Shown piece by piece: positions 22,045 through 32,980 of a DNA stretch of 64,000 nt. The notes under the pieces were generated by a model. That model made no database searches, was not told the origin of the DNA, and worked only from the letters and a program-made list of their open reading frames with translations. This stretch comes from Saprolegnia diclina VS20 (Eukaryota; Oomycota; Saprolegniomycetes; Saprolegniales; Saprolegniaceae): NCBI RefSeq assembly GCF_000281045.1, contig NW_008246099.1:410979-474978 (forward strand), in the 5' to 3' direction. The position numbers and the translations under genes are program-made. Position 1 is the stretch's first letter; the number at the start of each line of letters is the position of its first letter.

Positions 22045-22056
22045 GAGAAATCCACG

Positions 22057-23380
22057 ATGGCCGCCAAGATGCCCCCGATCCGCCACCTCGCGTCCGCGAG
22101 CTTCCGCCAGTGGATCGATGGCCTCGACGCCTTCCTCTTCGACTGCGACGGCGGTACGTACATCGCCTGTCTAGCGCATCGAGCGAACGGAAGCTGTAGT
22201 CCTCTGGCGCGGCAGCGCGGCCATTGAAGGCGCCAAGGAAGCCATCCAGCTTCTCCGGTCGCTCGGCAAGAAGGTCGTCTTCGTGGTATGTACTGCCTCG
22301 GCGAAGGTAGCATTTCTTTATAATCGCTGCGTAGACCAACAACTCGACCAAGTCCCGCGACACCTATGTTGACAAGCTCGGTACGCTCGAGACTTTGAGC
22401 CTGGCTCACAGCACGTCTAGCCGGTCAGGGCATTTCGGCCACCGTCGGCGACATTGTAACGTACGTCGTTCCACTGCGCGAGTTCTGTAGCTCACGTACT
22501 AACTAGGTCGGCGTCGGCGTGCGCGGCGTACCTGCGCAAGCACGACGTGCAAGGCAAGGTCTATGTCGTTGGCGAGGTGCGTGCATCGTCATGGGATACG
22601 ATCGAGTGCGATGAATTCCTAATTGTAGGCGGGCTTGGCAGCTGAAGTCTCGGCCCAAGGCTTTGAGAACTTTGGTTTGGAGCACAATGGCAAGACCGAG
22701 GTCCCGACGCCGTTCGCGGTGGACCCTGCCGTCGGTGCCGTCGTAATTGGCCTCGACCGGTATCTTGTCCGCGTGTCTTGATCTACTGAATTGAGCGAAC
22801 GTCTGTAGTGCCATCTCGTACTACAAGCTGTCGTACGCTGCCGTCTCGATCCTCACCAACCCTGGCTGCAAGTTCTTTGCGACCAACACGTACGCCAACC
22901 GCGTGATCGGCATCCGAGTCTAATGTATGGAGATAGAGACCCGACGTTCCCAGTCGATGGCGCCGTGCTGCCGGGTGGCGGGACTTGCGTTGCGGCCTTG
23001 GCCACGGCCGTTGGCCGGTACACCACCTTCGTTTTTATTCACAAGATGCAACGGATCCATCTAGTGCGCCTGACGCCGTGATCGGCAAGCCGTCGCAAGC
23101 GCTTCTGCAAACGATCTTGTCGACGCACAACCTCGATCCCGCGCGCACGTGCATGGTATGACGCGATCAATTGGGCGCTTGGTACGAGATGAACCAATAG
23201 GTTGGCGACCGCCTCAACACGGACATTGAGTTTGGTCGGCTCGGCGGCCTTCGCACGCTCCTCGTCTTGACGGGTGTCACCGCGCCGAGTGAGATCGAGT
23301 ACATTGAAAACGAGGCGCAGCGCCCCGACTTCTTCGTCGAGTCGATTGACGTGCTCAACCAGCTGGCCAAGAAGGAGTAA
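22057..23380 (+). CDS. HAD phosphatase, phosphoglycolate/p-nitrophenyl phosphatase type
   Basis: Ten exons (22057-22153, 22200-22285, 22335-22380, 22421-22460, 22507-22576, 22629-22759, 22809-22889, 22937-23017, 23065-23155, 23201-23380), 300 aa. HAD motif I is FLFDCDGVLWRG with the nucleophile/acid Asp pair, motif II is TNNSTKSR, motif III includes the Lys of IGKPSQ, and motif IV is VGDRLNTDIEFG. Order and length match the C2-capped phosphoglycolate phosphatase/PDXP family, which removes phosphate from 2-phosphoglycolate and related small metabolites. With nine introns of 40-52 nt it is among the most fragmented genes here. The stop is 17 bp from that of the convergent Lys-rich gene. Confidence 0.92.
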
Positions 23381-23397
23381 ATCGCCGCAAAACGTCT

Positions 23398-25059
23398 TTA
23401 GTTTGTACTCGGTTTCTTTAGTTGCGGAATCGCGGCACTAGCCTTGTTGATAAACGAAGCAAAGAGCGACGGCTTGGGCGGGGCGTCGGCGGCCACGGGC
23501 TTGGGCGGCGCTTTGGCTGACGTCTTCTGCGCTTTCGGAGGCTTGGGCTTCTGGGCTTTTTTCTCCACTGGAACCTTGGCGAGTTTTTGCCACACAGCCT
23601 TCTTGGGTCCATTTGTAGCGTGCGCCGATGCAGCCGCATCGTCATCCCGAGGCACCGGAAGGCGCACTGGTGCAGCGTCAGTCTTGCTGCGGCTCATAAA
23701 CGAGGCGAAGAGTGACGTCTTGGTGGACGTGGCATCCACGCCACGCGACGGCACCTCGTACTTGGTCGCGACCTTCGGCTTGAGGTTGCGGACTGGTGAT
23801 GGAATGGCGTCTTCTGCAGCTGTATCGACCGCCTTGCGCTTCTTCGACGGCTTCTTGTCCTCGCTGGCCTTGGCCTTCTTTTGGGTTTTCTTGGCTGGTG
23901 CGGCGGCGCTGGTCTTTGCCTTCTTGGTTTTTTTGCTTGCCTCGACATCGTCGCCAGCCGGCACTGTGTCGGTAGTTACCGCTTTACGTTTCTTCACCTT
24001 GAGCTCGGTAGGGTGGGCTGCAGACGACGCTGGCGAGAGCGGTCCGACCTTCTCGGCCATCTTCTTTGCGAGACGGTCAAAAAAGCTGCTCGGCTTGTCC
24101 ATCGGCGAGAGGACCTTCGCTACAGGTGCAGACTCCTTCAACTTGCGCTGCTTTGTTGGGACATTCTTGAGCGGGGAGACAACGTCATCGTCATCCACAC
24201 TCTCGTCGAGTACTGTCAGGGCCTTCTTGCCCTTGCTCGCCTTCTTTGCAGGCACATCGCGTTTGGACGCGTTTGGAGACAAGGCTTCGGGCAGCGCCTT
24301 CTTCCTTGCCTTCTTTGGCCCATCGTTCGTCGGTGCAACCGCGTCAGCCAACGGTGCCCTGGACGTCTTTGTTGTCTTCTTTCGGCCCTTCGACGACTTT
24401 ATCGAGGCGACAGGCTCGCGAGCAGGACTGGGTGGCGGGCTGTATTGGCGATACGGGTCATCGTTGTCATCCCAGTCGGCGCCACCGCCAAAGTCCACCT
24501 CGGGCTCGTTGTCGACTGGCATCGGCACGGGCTGCTGGGGCGCAACAGCCTTGGATTTTGTTGCCGTCTTTGCACTTTGTTCGGCATGCTTGGCTGCTTC
24601 AGCCTGCTGCACGTCGCGCAGTCGCTGGCGCGCAGCTTCTTCGGCTGCGCGCTTTGCTTCTTGATCGGCGGTGCGCTTTGCTTCCTGGTCGGCTGCGCGC
24701 TTTGCTTCCTGGTCGGTTGTGCGCTTTGCTTCTTGGTCGGCTAAGCGTCGGGCCTCGATCTGACGGTGACGCTCGGCAGCCTCTTCTCGCTCTTGAAGTT
24801 CTCTTTGTTTACTGGCGTTGTTCTCGGCCTTTTCATCAAGCTTTGCAGCGAGAAAGACGGCGTTCGTTCGGACGGTATCGGCTTGCCGTGCCCGTACTGC
24901 GCGAAGACGCGCTTCCAATGCCAAACAGTGCAGATCGAAGGCCCTGCGCTCGCATCGCGCGTCGAAGACGAGCCGCTACATCGTCGCATCAGCTTGACCA
25001 CCCGAGAGATGGGCCACATGTACCTCGGCCCGTCCGATCTCAACCGCCGCGCTGCTCAT
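23398..25059 (-). CDS. Lys/Ala-rich coiled-coil protein with 8-residue repeats, 537 aa
   Basis: Two exons (25059-25024, 24975-23398). The long frame by itself has no ATG; a 48-nt intron adds the start MSSAAVEIGRAE in frame. An N-terminal coiled coil contains four copies of an (A/T)DQEAKR(T/A) unit. The rest is dominated by Lys/Ala/Pro with many SP sites and two similar short blocks, TKTSLFASFMSRSK and KPSLFASFINKAS, the second close to the C-terminus. This composition suggests a nuclear or chromatin/microtubule-associated protein, but I cannot name a family. The repeated LFASF block may be a docking motif. Confidence 0.7.
24646..24741 (-). repeat. 24-nt tandem repeat in Lys-rich gene
   Basis: Four copies of a 24-nt unit on the minus strand encode (A/T)DQEAKR(T/A). 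The copies are nearly identical at DNA level, suggesting recent slippage or unequal exchange within the coiled coil. Confidence 0.8.
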
Positions 25060-25175
25060 CCAGTCTCCGCTCAAAAGCCTCGTTTAACCGGATTTTCTGG
25101 CTCTTCCGACTAGGTCCGAAAGCGAACTTAACTGAAGGAGGTCGCTCGAGTTTGGATCTTCACAGCCGCTTCACG

Positions 25176-26066
25176 ATGGGCACCGTCGAGTCCAAGGCGA
25201 CGCTTGTGCCGCCCTTTGAGCGCATGTCCGAATGTACATATGTCCTCGTATCGTAATATATGAAAGGTGATAATGGGCTAGGGAACCTCACGCGGGTCGA
25301 GAAGCTGCTCAGCGACTACTTGGCGAAAGACTTGGACTTTGGGCTCGACTATCACGGATTGAGTTTGCTCCTGGATGGCGACAAGGAGTGGAGCGAGCGC
25401 ATCATCAAGGCTTTTGGCAGCCAAAATGGCTTGTACGACTGTGCTTTGTTGTAGAAGCGGAACATACGTGCGCGTAGAATCAACGTGCTTTCGTTCATCA
25501 CTGGCGCCTGCCTCGTCGTGAGCGCGACGCCCGAAGAGAAAGCTGCGCGTAGACTGCAAGTTGTACGCCACAGAAGACTCACGACTGTGACACCTTAGTC
25601 TGCTTCAAGGCCTTTGACTTTAGCGGCACGGGCTCCATCTCAATGGACGAGACGGTACGCCCTTGTGGACCTCGTCACCTCACCAACTGACATAGACAAT
25701 TCTCTTTCTCTGTGCGCTGCGTGGGTACAGCGTCATGCTGGGACTCGGCGCAACGCCCGCCGACGACGCCATGGAGGCGTGCGCGCTTGAAGTCTTTAAA
25801 CTCGTATCTTGCGGCATGGCGACGGTGGGCTCACATGCTTCGTGTAGTGTGAAAAGGACAACTACAGCAAAATCACCAAAGATGATTTTTTGCTGTGGGC
25901 GACCAAGAAAGTAGCCGTCGACCATGCCAATGGTCTTTCCAGCGACAACATTCTCGGTGCCTTTGGCCTTGGGCCATCTCCAGCAACTGGCAAGACAGTC
26001 GCGGCCTCTCCTCGAGACGCCGACCGCACTGAAGTCAGCACACCGACAAGTACGAGTGCCGAGTAA
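25176..26066 (+). CDS. EF-hand calcium-binding protein with N-myristoylation start
   Basis: Six exons (25176-25233, 25282-25432, 25478-25548, 25599-25654, 25696-25803, 25848-26066), 220 aa. The start MGTVES fits N-myristoylation. One clear EF-hand loop (DFSGTGSISMDE) and one further loop-like segment (EKDNYSKITKDD) are visible; the N-terminal half is helical without an obvious loop. Length and layout resemble neuronal-calcium-sensor-like switches, but sequence identity to a named member is not clear to me. The C-terminal ~35 residues are Ser/Thr/Pro-rich. It is divergent from the Lys-rich gene with 116 bp between ATGs. Confidence 0.75.
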
Positions 26067-26298
26067 GGCGAACAGAGTACCAGCATGCGCGCCTACAAAT
26101 TTCCAGCGAATCAACTGGAATCTGATGTGATGGAAATGAATGGGCAAAAGATTGCGCCAACTCGGTGCATATCGTCGCATCCGTTGTCTATTGAAGCTAA
26201 TGCATCGTACGGTATGTTGAAGCAGGGCTAACAAGCTTGAGCGAGGACCCGTTGTCATCGACGCCCTTCGTGTCACCGACAATCCGCGGCGGGACGTC

Positions 26299-27098
26299 TT
26301 AAGTGTCGGCTGATTTCGGGCGGGCAACAATGTAGTACGTTGTACCGAAGTGAAAACGGTGTATGGTCTCGATGTGGAGGCCCGCATCGGCCACGATCTG
26401 CAGGATGTCCCGATTCCAGAGACAGCCCCAGCGCTCGGCGTGCTTGGCGGCAAACTTGTCGAGGACGTACGAGAGCCAATCGTAGTGGCTGCGCCCGTGC
26501 TCGAGGAGCAGGATCTTCCCGCCATTTTTCTTGCACACGCGCTGCATCTCGGCTAGCATGACGTCGGGGTGGTCGACGCTGCACAGTGCAAACGTGTCGA
26601 TCACCGTGTCGAAAGAGTCGGTCGGCAAGTTCAAGGCCTCTGCGCTCATGACAGCAGTCTTCATGTTGGCGCGAAGGTTTGAGCGCTCAATTTGAGCGAG
26701 CATGCTAGCGCTAAGATCGGTAAGTAGCACGTCAGCCTCTGGCGCGTAGTAGGGCAGGTTGCGGCCCGTGCCAGCCGCCACCTCCAGGATGGACCCTTGA
26801 GCATGCTTCAGGAGGAAGCGCCGCATGAGACCAATGCCAGCCATGGTTTCGTCCGTGCCAATCTCTACGTCAACATACACGCGTCGGTGAGCCGAGGAAG
26901 GCAAAAGGTACACAGAAGCAGCAACCCACCTTGATCGTACTGGGCCGAGTTGCGGTCGAAACGAGCTTGGCGCTCAGCGTCTGAGATGTGATTTTCCATG
27001 TCCTTGCTCGGGTCATACATGTACACGTACGCGGCGAGCACGCCGGCGCCATAGACCGTAAGACCTCCTGCCGCCAAAGCTGCCTTCTTGAGCGCCAT
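26299..27098 (-). CDS. Membrane-anchored class I methyltransferase (OMS1/METTL7-like)
   Basis: Two exons (27098-26930, 26864-26299), 244 aa. A single N-terminal membrane segment (ALAAGGLTVYGAGVLAAYVY) is followed by RFDRNSAQYDQEIG and a Rossmann-type SAM-binding fold: motif I ILEVAAGTGRNLPYY, then LLTDLSASML, and later the FDTVIDTFALCSV and GGKILLLEHG strands. The layout matches the OMS1-like/UbiE-related methyltransferases of mitochondria and the METTL7 proteins of ER/lipid droplets. The substrate cannot be read from the sequence. The 65-nt intron is one of the longer ones in the window. Confidence 0.87.
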
Positions 27099-27853
27099 GA
27101 TGTGGCTGTCCGGATATGCTCGATTGGATTACGCAGTCGCCCATGAAAGTTCAAAATCACCCAATTCGTCCTCTCCTGGACTGCTCTGCGTCAGCAGACC
27201 GTCGAGTGTCGAGGCTCATGCAACGACGCACGCGTACTCGTCCATTATATATCAGCAACTTTGAAGTCGTTCTGTGGGAAGCAGCCTCACGGTGCTGTTT
27301 TCGAATGACTCAGCGTCTCAACCAACCAGCGTGCAAATGAGGTACCACACATCCTGTACGCGACTGTGTACCGTTCTTGTCATCGGATGAGTGTCGACGA
27401 GTCGACTACAGTGCGTATATATGTATAGCTTGTGGCAGCTCGTTGAGGCTCGCTGTAGCTCGCAGGAGAACGACTCGAATATTGTTGTCTGGATGATCTG
27501 CGCGCCAAGGTTGCGTGTGTTTAACGTACTGCGGACCGCGACGTTTTGGAGGGAACGCCTCCGAGTGGCTCACGAGAGGCGACGTCCCACTCTCACGCCA
27601 AATTGGGTATTTTGTGCCTAACTAGGACAAAATATGCGAACCGCCGGTTTGAGTGGTGTGTGTGGTGAAACCACTGCGGCCATCGCAACTTGATTCCCTC
27701 TTTCTTTGAATAAGATTCGCTCTTCTCAGGCGTATTTTATTGGCCAGCTGTACTGTGTAAACTCATATCCCGTACAAACCCATATTTCTATTCCGATTGG
27801 CGCAGCCGTTTGCTCGGCAAGGATCGCCTGGGCCATTTATCTTTTTGAGCAAC
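27099..27853. other. Intergenic region before CTP synthase
   Basis: 755 bp between divergent start codons, the longest internal gene-free stretch. It contains no reading frame that extends by splicing and no recognisable RNA gene. An ATTGGCC-type CCAAT motif is at about 27738. Confidence 0.5.
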
Positions 27854-29563
27854 ATGAAGTATCTGGCAGTCACGGGCGGCACGGTCTCGGGCCTCGGGAA
27901 GGGCATCACGATCTCCAGCATCGGCGTCGTCCTCAAGGCCTGCGGCCTCCGCGTCACCTCGGTCAAGATCGACCCGTACCTTAACTGCGACGCTGGCACT
28001 ATGAGCCCCTTTGAGCACGGCGAAGTCTTTGTCCTTGACGACGGCGGCGAAGGCGATCTCGATCTTGGCAACTATGAGCGCTTCCTCAACATCACGCTCA
28101 CCAAGGACCACAACATCACGACGGGCAAGGTCTACAGCCAGGTCATCCGCCAAGAGCGCCGCGGCGACTACCTCGGCAAGACGGTCCAAGTCGTGCCGCA
28201 CGTCACGGACGCGATCCAGTCGTGGATCGAGCGCGTCGCGCAGATCCCGGTCGAAGGCGACGACAAGCCCGCGGACGTGTGCCTCATCGAAGTCGGCGGC
28301 ACAGTCGGCGATATCGAGTCGATGGTGTTCCTCGAGGCCCTCCGCCAGTTCCAGTTCCGCGTCGGCGTCGAAAACTTTTGCCTCGTGCACGTCTCGCTTG
28401 TGCCTGTCATGGGCACGGTCGGCGAGCAAAAGACTAAGCCAACGCAGCATGCGATCAAGGAGCTTCGCAGCGCGGGCCTCACGCCGGACGTCATTATTTG
28501 CCGCGCGTCGTCGCAGCTCGAGCCCGCAACGAAGGCCAAGATTGGCATGTTTTGCCAGGTCTCGCAGAACCACGTGCTCAGCGTCCATGACGTGAGCAAC
28601 ATCTACCACGTACCGTTGCTCCTCGCCAAGCAGGGTGCTGCGTCGATCTTGCTCTCGAAGCTCCAGATGATGCACAAGTTTGCTGAGCCGGATCTCGCTG
28701 CGTGGTCGGCCATGGCGCACCGCGTCGACAACTACGACAAGCTTGTCAAGATCGCGCTTGTCGGCAAGTACACGGGTCTCCAAGACTCGTACTTGAGCGT
28801 CATCAAGGCCCTCAAGCACGCGTCGATGCGCTGCAACCACGACCTCGAGATCGAGTGGATCGAGTCGGTCGACCTCGATACGGTCTCCAAGGTCTCGGAA
28901 CCCGAGAAGTATGCAGCTGCGTGGGCCAAGCTCAAGTCGTGCCAGGGTATCGTCGTTCCCGGCGGTTTCGGCGACCGCGGCGTCGATGGCAAGGTTGTCA
29001 CGGCGCAATACGCCCGCGAAAACAAGATTCCGTACCTCGGTATCTGCCTCGGCTTCCAGGTCGCGACCATCGAGTACGCGCGCAACGTGCTCGGCTGGAA
29101 GAACGCCAACTCAGGCGAGTTTGACGAGTTCACGGACAAGAAGGTCGTCGTGTTCATGCCGGAAATCAACCCGAACGAGATGGGTGGTACGATGCGCTGT
29201 GGTGCCCGGTCGACCGCGCTCGAGACGCCCAAGTCGGGCAAGCGCTCGCTCGCGTCGTACTTGTACCAGAACAAGCCCGAGATCCTCGAGCGCCACCGCC
29301 ACCGGTACGAGATCAACCCCGACTTTGTCGCCGACCTCGAAGGCGCTGGTCTTCAGTACGTTGGCCGCGGCGACAAGGGTCTCCGCATGCAGATCGCCGA
29401 ACTCGATCGCGATGTGCACCCGTTCTACTTTGGCACGCAGTATCACCCCGAATTCAAGACGCACCCGAACGACCCGAGCCCGCCGTTCTATGGTCTCCTC
29501 CTCGCGGCCACGGGCGGCCTCGACGCGTACATGAAGGATTGCGACAAGCGCTTCGCTGCCTAA
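27854..29563 (+). CDS. CTPS: CTP synthase
   Basis: Intronless, 569 aa. The N-terminal synthase domain opens [18 protein letters not shown] with the P-loop, followed by [35 protein letters not shown] and GGTVGDIES. The C-terminal class I glutaminase shows GGFGDRG, the nucleophilic Cys in GICLGFQ and the His/Glu pair in YHPEF. The enzyme makes CTP from UTP using ATP and glutamine, the last step of de novo pyrimidine nucleotide synthesis, and can form filaments. The ATG at 27854 gives the conserved N-terminus; longer frames begin at non-ATG codons. The long open frame without introns contrasts with its neighbours. Confidence 0.97.
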   Translation: MKYLAVTGGTVSGLGKGITISSIGVVLKACGLRVTSVKIDPYLNCDAGTMSPFEHGEVFVLDDGGEGDLDLGNYERFLNITLTKDHNITTGKVYSQVIRQERRGDYLGKTVQVVPHVTDAIQSWIERVAQIPVEGDDKPADVCLIEVGGTVGDIESMVFLEALRQFQFRVGVENFCLVHVSLVPVMGTVGEQKTKPTQHAIKELRSAGLTPDVIICRASSQLEPATKAKIGMFCQVSQNHVLSVHDVSNIYHVPLLLAKQGAASILLSKLQMMHKFAEPDLAAWSAMAHRVDNYDKLVKIALVGKYTGLQDSYLSVIKALKHASMRCNHDLEIEWIESVDLDTVSKVSEPEKYAAAWAKLKSCQGIVVPGGFGDRGVDGKVVTAQYARENKIPYLGICLGFQVATIEYARNVLGWKNANSGEFDEFTDKKVVVFMPEINPNEMGGTMRCGARSTALETPKSGKRSLASYLYQNKPEILERHRHRYEINPDFVADLEGAGLQYVGRGDKGLRMQIAELDRDVHPFYFGTQYHPEFKTHPNDPSPPFYGLLLAATGGLDAYMKDCDKRFAA

Positions 29564-29901
29564 GTTAGAAGACTAGCGTAGACATACGATGATGAACCAT
29601 GGATATACACACCTACCCGTCCTCGATCCGTGTAGTAACCCACCATCTTAATTTATTCGATTATTTATCAGCCCGAATCCCTCTTATTTTTTACAGCGAA
29701 TCCGCTCGCCCCAAGCACCAAGCGCACGCATCTCGGCTTGTCACGAGCACCTTGGTGCAGGGCGTCATCCCGTCTTGTCGGACATTTGAGCCAAGATCTG
29801 GGCCCGAGAATGCATGTCATCGAGCTAGGTGACGTGGAACTAGCCAACGGCCTTTCGTACTTATCGGGATTCCATTTTGCGGAAGCCAATATCTTCCGAC
29901 G
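29564..29901. other. Intergenic region CTP synthase / F-BAR
   Basis: 338 bp with no supported gene. AT-rich around 29645-29700, which may contain the CTP synthase polyadenylation region. Confidence 0.4.
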
Positions 29902-31895
29902 ATGGAAGCGCTCTTGGCCGACGAAGAGAACCAGTCCCGGCGTACGTTCTGCCAGCTCTCCTTCGGGACGATCTACGACAATGCGGAGCGGGGCCAGACG
30001 TCCGTGTCCAACCTGCTCCACTTCTTTGAGCGGCAGAGCGCAGCCCAGCGCAAGCATGCTGAAACTATGCTCGAGTACGTGAACGACGTCTTCAAGCCCA
30101 CGGAGACCAATGGCATTGGCGAGCTCCCGGCCTATGAAGAGCAAGGCACGAGCATTAAGCGTACGCTTGGCCAGCTGCAGCAGTATGCGCTGGCACTCCA
30201 CACGCAGCAGCTCGTTTGGACGCAGGTCGTGGACGAGCATGTCACGCGCCCGCTCTCGTCGCTGCAGTCAGCATCGAGCAGCTACATTCAAACCCTCGAG
30301 AACGAGATTGTGCGCGTGAACGAAGAGTATTCGATGGTACAAGCCATGCAGATCAAGGTAATGCGACACTGGAGGAGTATGGTTCAATCCCCCGACCAGG
30401 TCAACGACGCTTTTACGGAAGCGAAGCGCCATGTTGCCGACGCCAAGGCCCAGCAGCGCCGTGCGCTGCACGTATGCTATTCTATTACACGAATATCTGT
30501 CTGTCTAAAGGCACAGCGTAGGAGATTGGTGTCCCGTCGTTCGAGCTGCAGCGGCTCGCTGCGCGTGTGACCAAGTGCGAGCGTGCGCTTCGCGAAGCGA
30601 ACGAGGAGAAGGTTGCAACGAAGAAGCTTCTTCTCGCCAAGATCATCGCTCGCGACGAGATGGCCATGGCCGTCAGCGTCGCGTACCAACGCGCAGAGGA
30701 AGAGCGCATGGACCAGATCGCGTCGTGCCTCAAGATGTGGGTTTCGGTCGAGCGAGACCAACTGAAGTTCCGCGAAGCCCAATTGCGCGCAATGGACGAG
30801 CTAACGACGCGCCTCGACCGGTCTGCTGATCTGCAGTTGCTCATCCACGTGCGCGCTTGATGGTGATCTACCGCCTCGTCATGACTTGCCACGTAGAACC
30901 GTCAAAACCCGGACAATTTGCATTTCCAAGGAAAAGCGCTCTCGATCTTGGAGTGGCACTGGGAGCGCGAGCTGCCTCAAGCGGCAACGACGACCACGGA
31001 CGATCCATTGGACGAAGACGAGCTTGACGCGGCGACCATTACAGCTGCTGCGCCGTCGCTACCGTCCGTCCAAGACAGCCTCTCGCGTCTGTTCGAGTCT
31101 ATTGTACTGCCAGACGAGGGCGACGAGGTCGAGCTGCCTCCCGGATTCTTTGATGACATTGGGCAATGGTGCGCGACCCACGACGGCCGCCTCGAGTTTG
31201 TAAAGACGCTCAATCGCCAACGCAGTGTCGATACGAAGCTCTACCACGTCGGCTGCTTTCGGCACCTTGTCGCGTGCTTTGATGTGTTCTTCGATGCGTG
31301 CGCCGCCCAGGACGACGTCAAAGCGGCCAAGACCGCGATGATGTTGGCGGCGACGTTCTACCACGTGCCAATCGAGCACCGCGACGCTGCAAGTGCTGTC
31401 GACGACGAGGGCCACCACCGCATTGAGCGCAAGTACGTGCAGGAGGATATCAAGCATCACGTCATTTGGCGCAACGCCAAGTTTTGGGAGAAGGCGCTGC
31501 TTCTTGCCATCGGCGAAGAGCTCCACAAGGCACCCCAGGAGGTCCCTTGGGAAGAGCTCCCGACCAACGTACCCCGCAGCCACGGTATACCCTATCCATG
31601 CACACTGTCCTCAAACATTTTGTGCAGGCGTGTTTACGCGAGAAGAAGCTGTGAGTCTCGTCCACAACATTGTGGTAGGCAACAGGACCTGTCTACTGTA
31701 TTCAGCTAATGCCAAACCGTGTAGTTTGGGCAACTCGGATCGTTTACGCTGAGCATGCTGGAGCTGGACGTTCCGATTGAAGACATTCGCCACTTTATCG
31801 AGACAATGTGCGACGCGCATGAGCTCACGGAGGACCAGCGCTTCATACTTCGCGCCAACCTTCGCGACATTGTACTCAAGGGCTCGTCGCTGTAG
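29902..31895 (+). CDS. F-BAR domain protein
   Basis: Six exons (29902-30357, 30400-30471, 30522-30848, 30897-31584, 31628-31674, 31725-31895), 586 aa. An FCH/F-BAR N-terminus (SFGTIYDNAERGQTSVSNLL, then a long coiled coil to ~residue 290) predicts dimers that bend membranes. After an acidic linker the C-terminal ~280 residues are helical; VIWRNAKFWEKALLLAI resembles the region found in KIAA0513/SBF2-type proteins, a tentative match. The 42-nt segment 30358-30399 has good splice sites but is also open in frame, so a version 14 residues longer is possible. The coding end overlaps the convergent ankyrin-like gene by 20 bp. Confidence 0.8.
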
Positions 31896-32895
31896 CGCCG
31901 TAGTAGTCGAAGAGCAACGTCGCTTGCATGGCTTTGAATCGAGTAGTGTTTTCCATGGGCCGTTGTCCAAGGGGAAGCTGCTGTACGACTGTGGCGAGCG
32001 ATGGCTCGTTGGTCAAGAGGACGTGAAGAAGTGGGAGGTACACCTGAGCATTGCCCTCGATGCTCGCAAGGTGTAAGCCTACGTCGAGCTGCCGGGTCCA
32101 CTCGGCGGCGGTAAGTTGACGGCGGTTCAGCAGCCACTGCAGTGTGGCCCCATGAGATAGTTCAAATGCAATTTCGACGGCAAGCGTGATGTACCGTTGA
32201 CCCAGAGCTTGATCTTGGAACCACGGACCATGGCAGAGCACATCCAAGCGTAGACTCGGCGACGCAACGAGGGCTTGGAGAACGAGGAGGTGGTTGCGAC
32301 GAGTCGCGAGCACGAAGCCGTGGCCGACACTATGCTCGCCCCAAGTCACGTTGGAGGCGCTGAGGAGTGCAGTCACAACGGAAACGTAGCCCTCGCGACA
32401 GGCTTCAAAGAAGGCGTCTTCAGCATCGATAGAGTTCACGGCTAAGAGAGCGAGGACGACATGGAGCTCGCCAAAGTGCGCTGCAAACTGCATCGGTGAC
32501 AGCTCCTTGACCGAACCCGCTTTGGTCTTTACGAGTACAGTCACTTGTCGCTCAAGGCGCGGAAGGTAGGCTGCGATCTTTTGCGCTCGTTCAAAATCCC
32601 ATTTCATGTGGTTGACTTCGCGTTGGTCGAGGACCTGCTGCATGATGTCGTCCAGATCTAGGTCGGGCTGGAATTGCACGCGGTCTTGGTACAGCTTGGC
32701 GGCGATTTGGACCTCGGCATCTGTCAAGTCCCTCGAGCGGGACGTGACGAGAACGGCGGTGCCTGTGGGCGGTGGTTTGTACTTGCGACCACACAGCGCC
32801 TCCCACGTCTCGCCGAGCAAGAGTCCGTTGTGTACCATGCCGTCAGTCAAGGCGGCCAGGAAGGCGTCCTCGAGGAACTCCACGGGCTCACACAT
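31876..32895 (-). CDS. Ankyrin-repeat-like protein, 339 aa
   Basis: Intronless, ATG start. The second half shows repeated helix pairs with ankyrin features (SPMQFAAHFGELHVVLALL, then DAFFEACREGYVSVVTALL, then ATRRNHLLVLQALV), though the turns are degenerate and no repeat is textbook. The N-terminal ~110 residues are helical and unrecognised. Ankyrin stacks act as protein-binding surfaces. The 3' coding end lies inside the last exon of the F-BAR gene on the opposite strand. Confidence 0.72.
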   Translation of the reverse strand: MCEPVEFLEDAFLAALTDGMVHNGLLLGETWEALCGRKYKPPPTGTAVLVTSRSRDLTDAEVQIAAKLYQDRVQFQPDLDLDDIMQQVLDQREVNHMKWDFERAQKIAAYLPRLERQVTVLVKTKAGSVKELSPMQFAAHFGELHVVLALLAVNSIDAEDAFFEACREGYVSVVTALLSASNVTWGEHSVGHGFVLATRRNHLLVLQALVASPSLRLDVLCHGPWFQDQALGQRYITLAVEIAFELSHGATLQWLLNRRQLTAAEWTRQLDVGLHLASIEGNAQVYLPLLHVLLTNEPSLATVVQQLPLGQRPMENTTRFKAMQATLLFDYYGATATSP

Positions 32896-32980
32896 GCGTC
32901 CGAAAGAAATGACGTAACGGCTTTGGTGGATAGCAATGCTGCTTTATAATTTACAGAGAGGACTTGACTGGCATGTGGCC

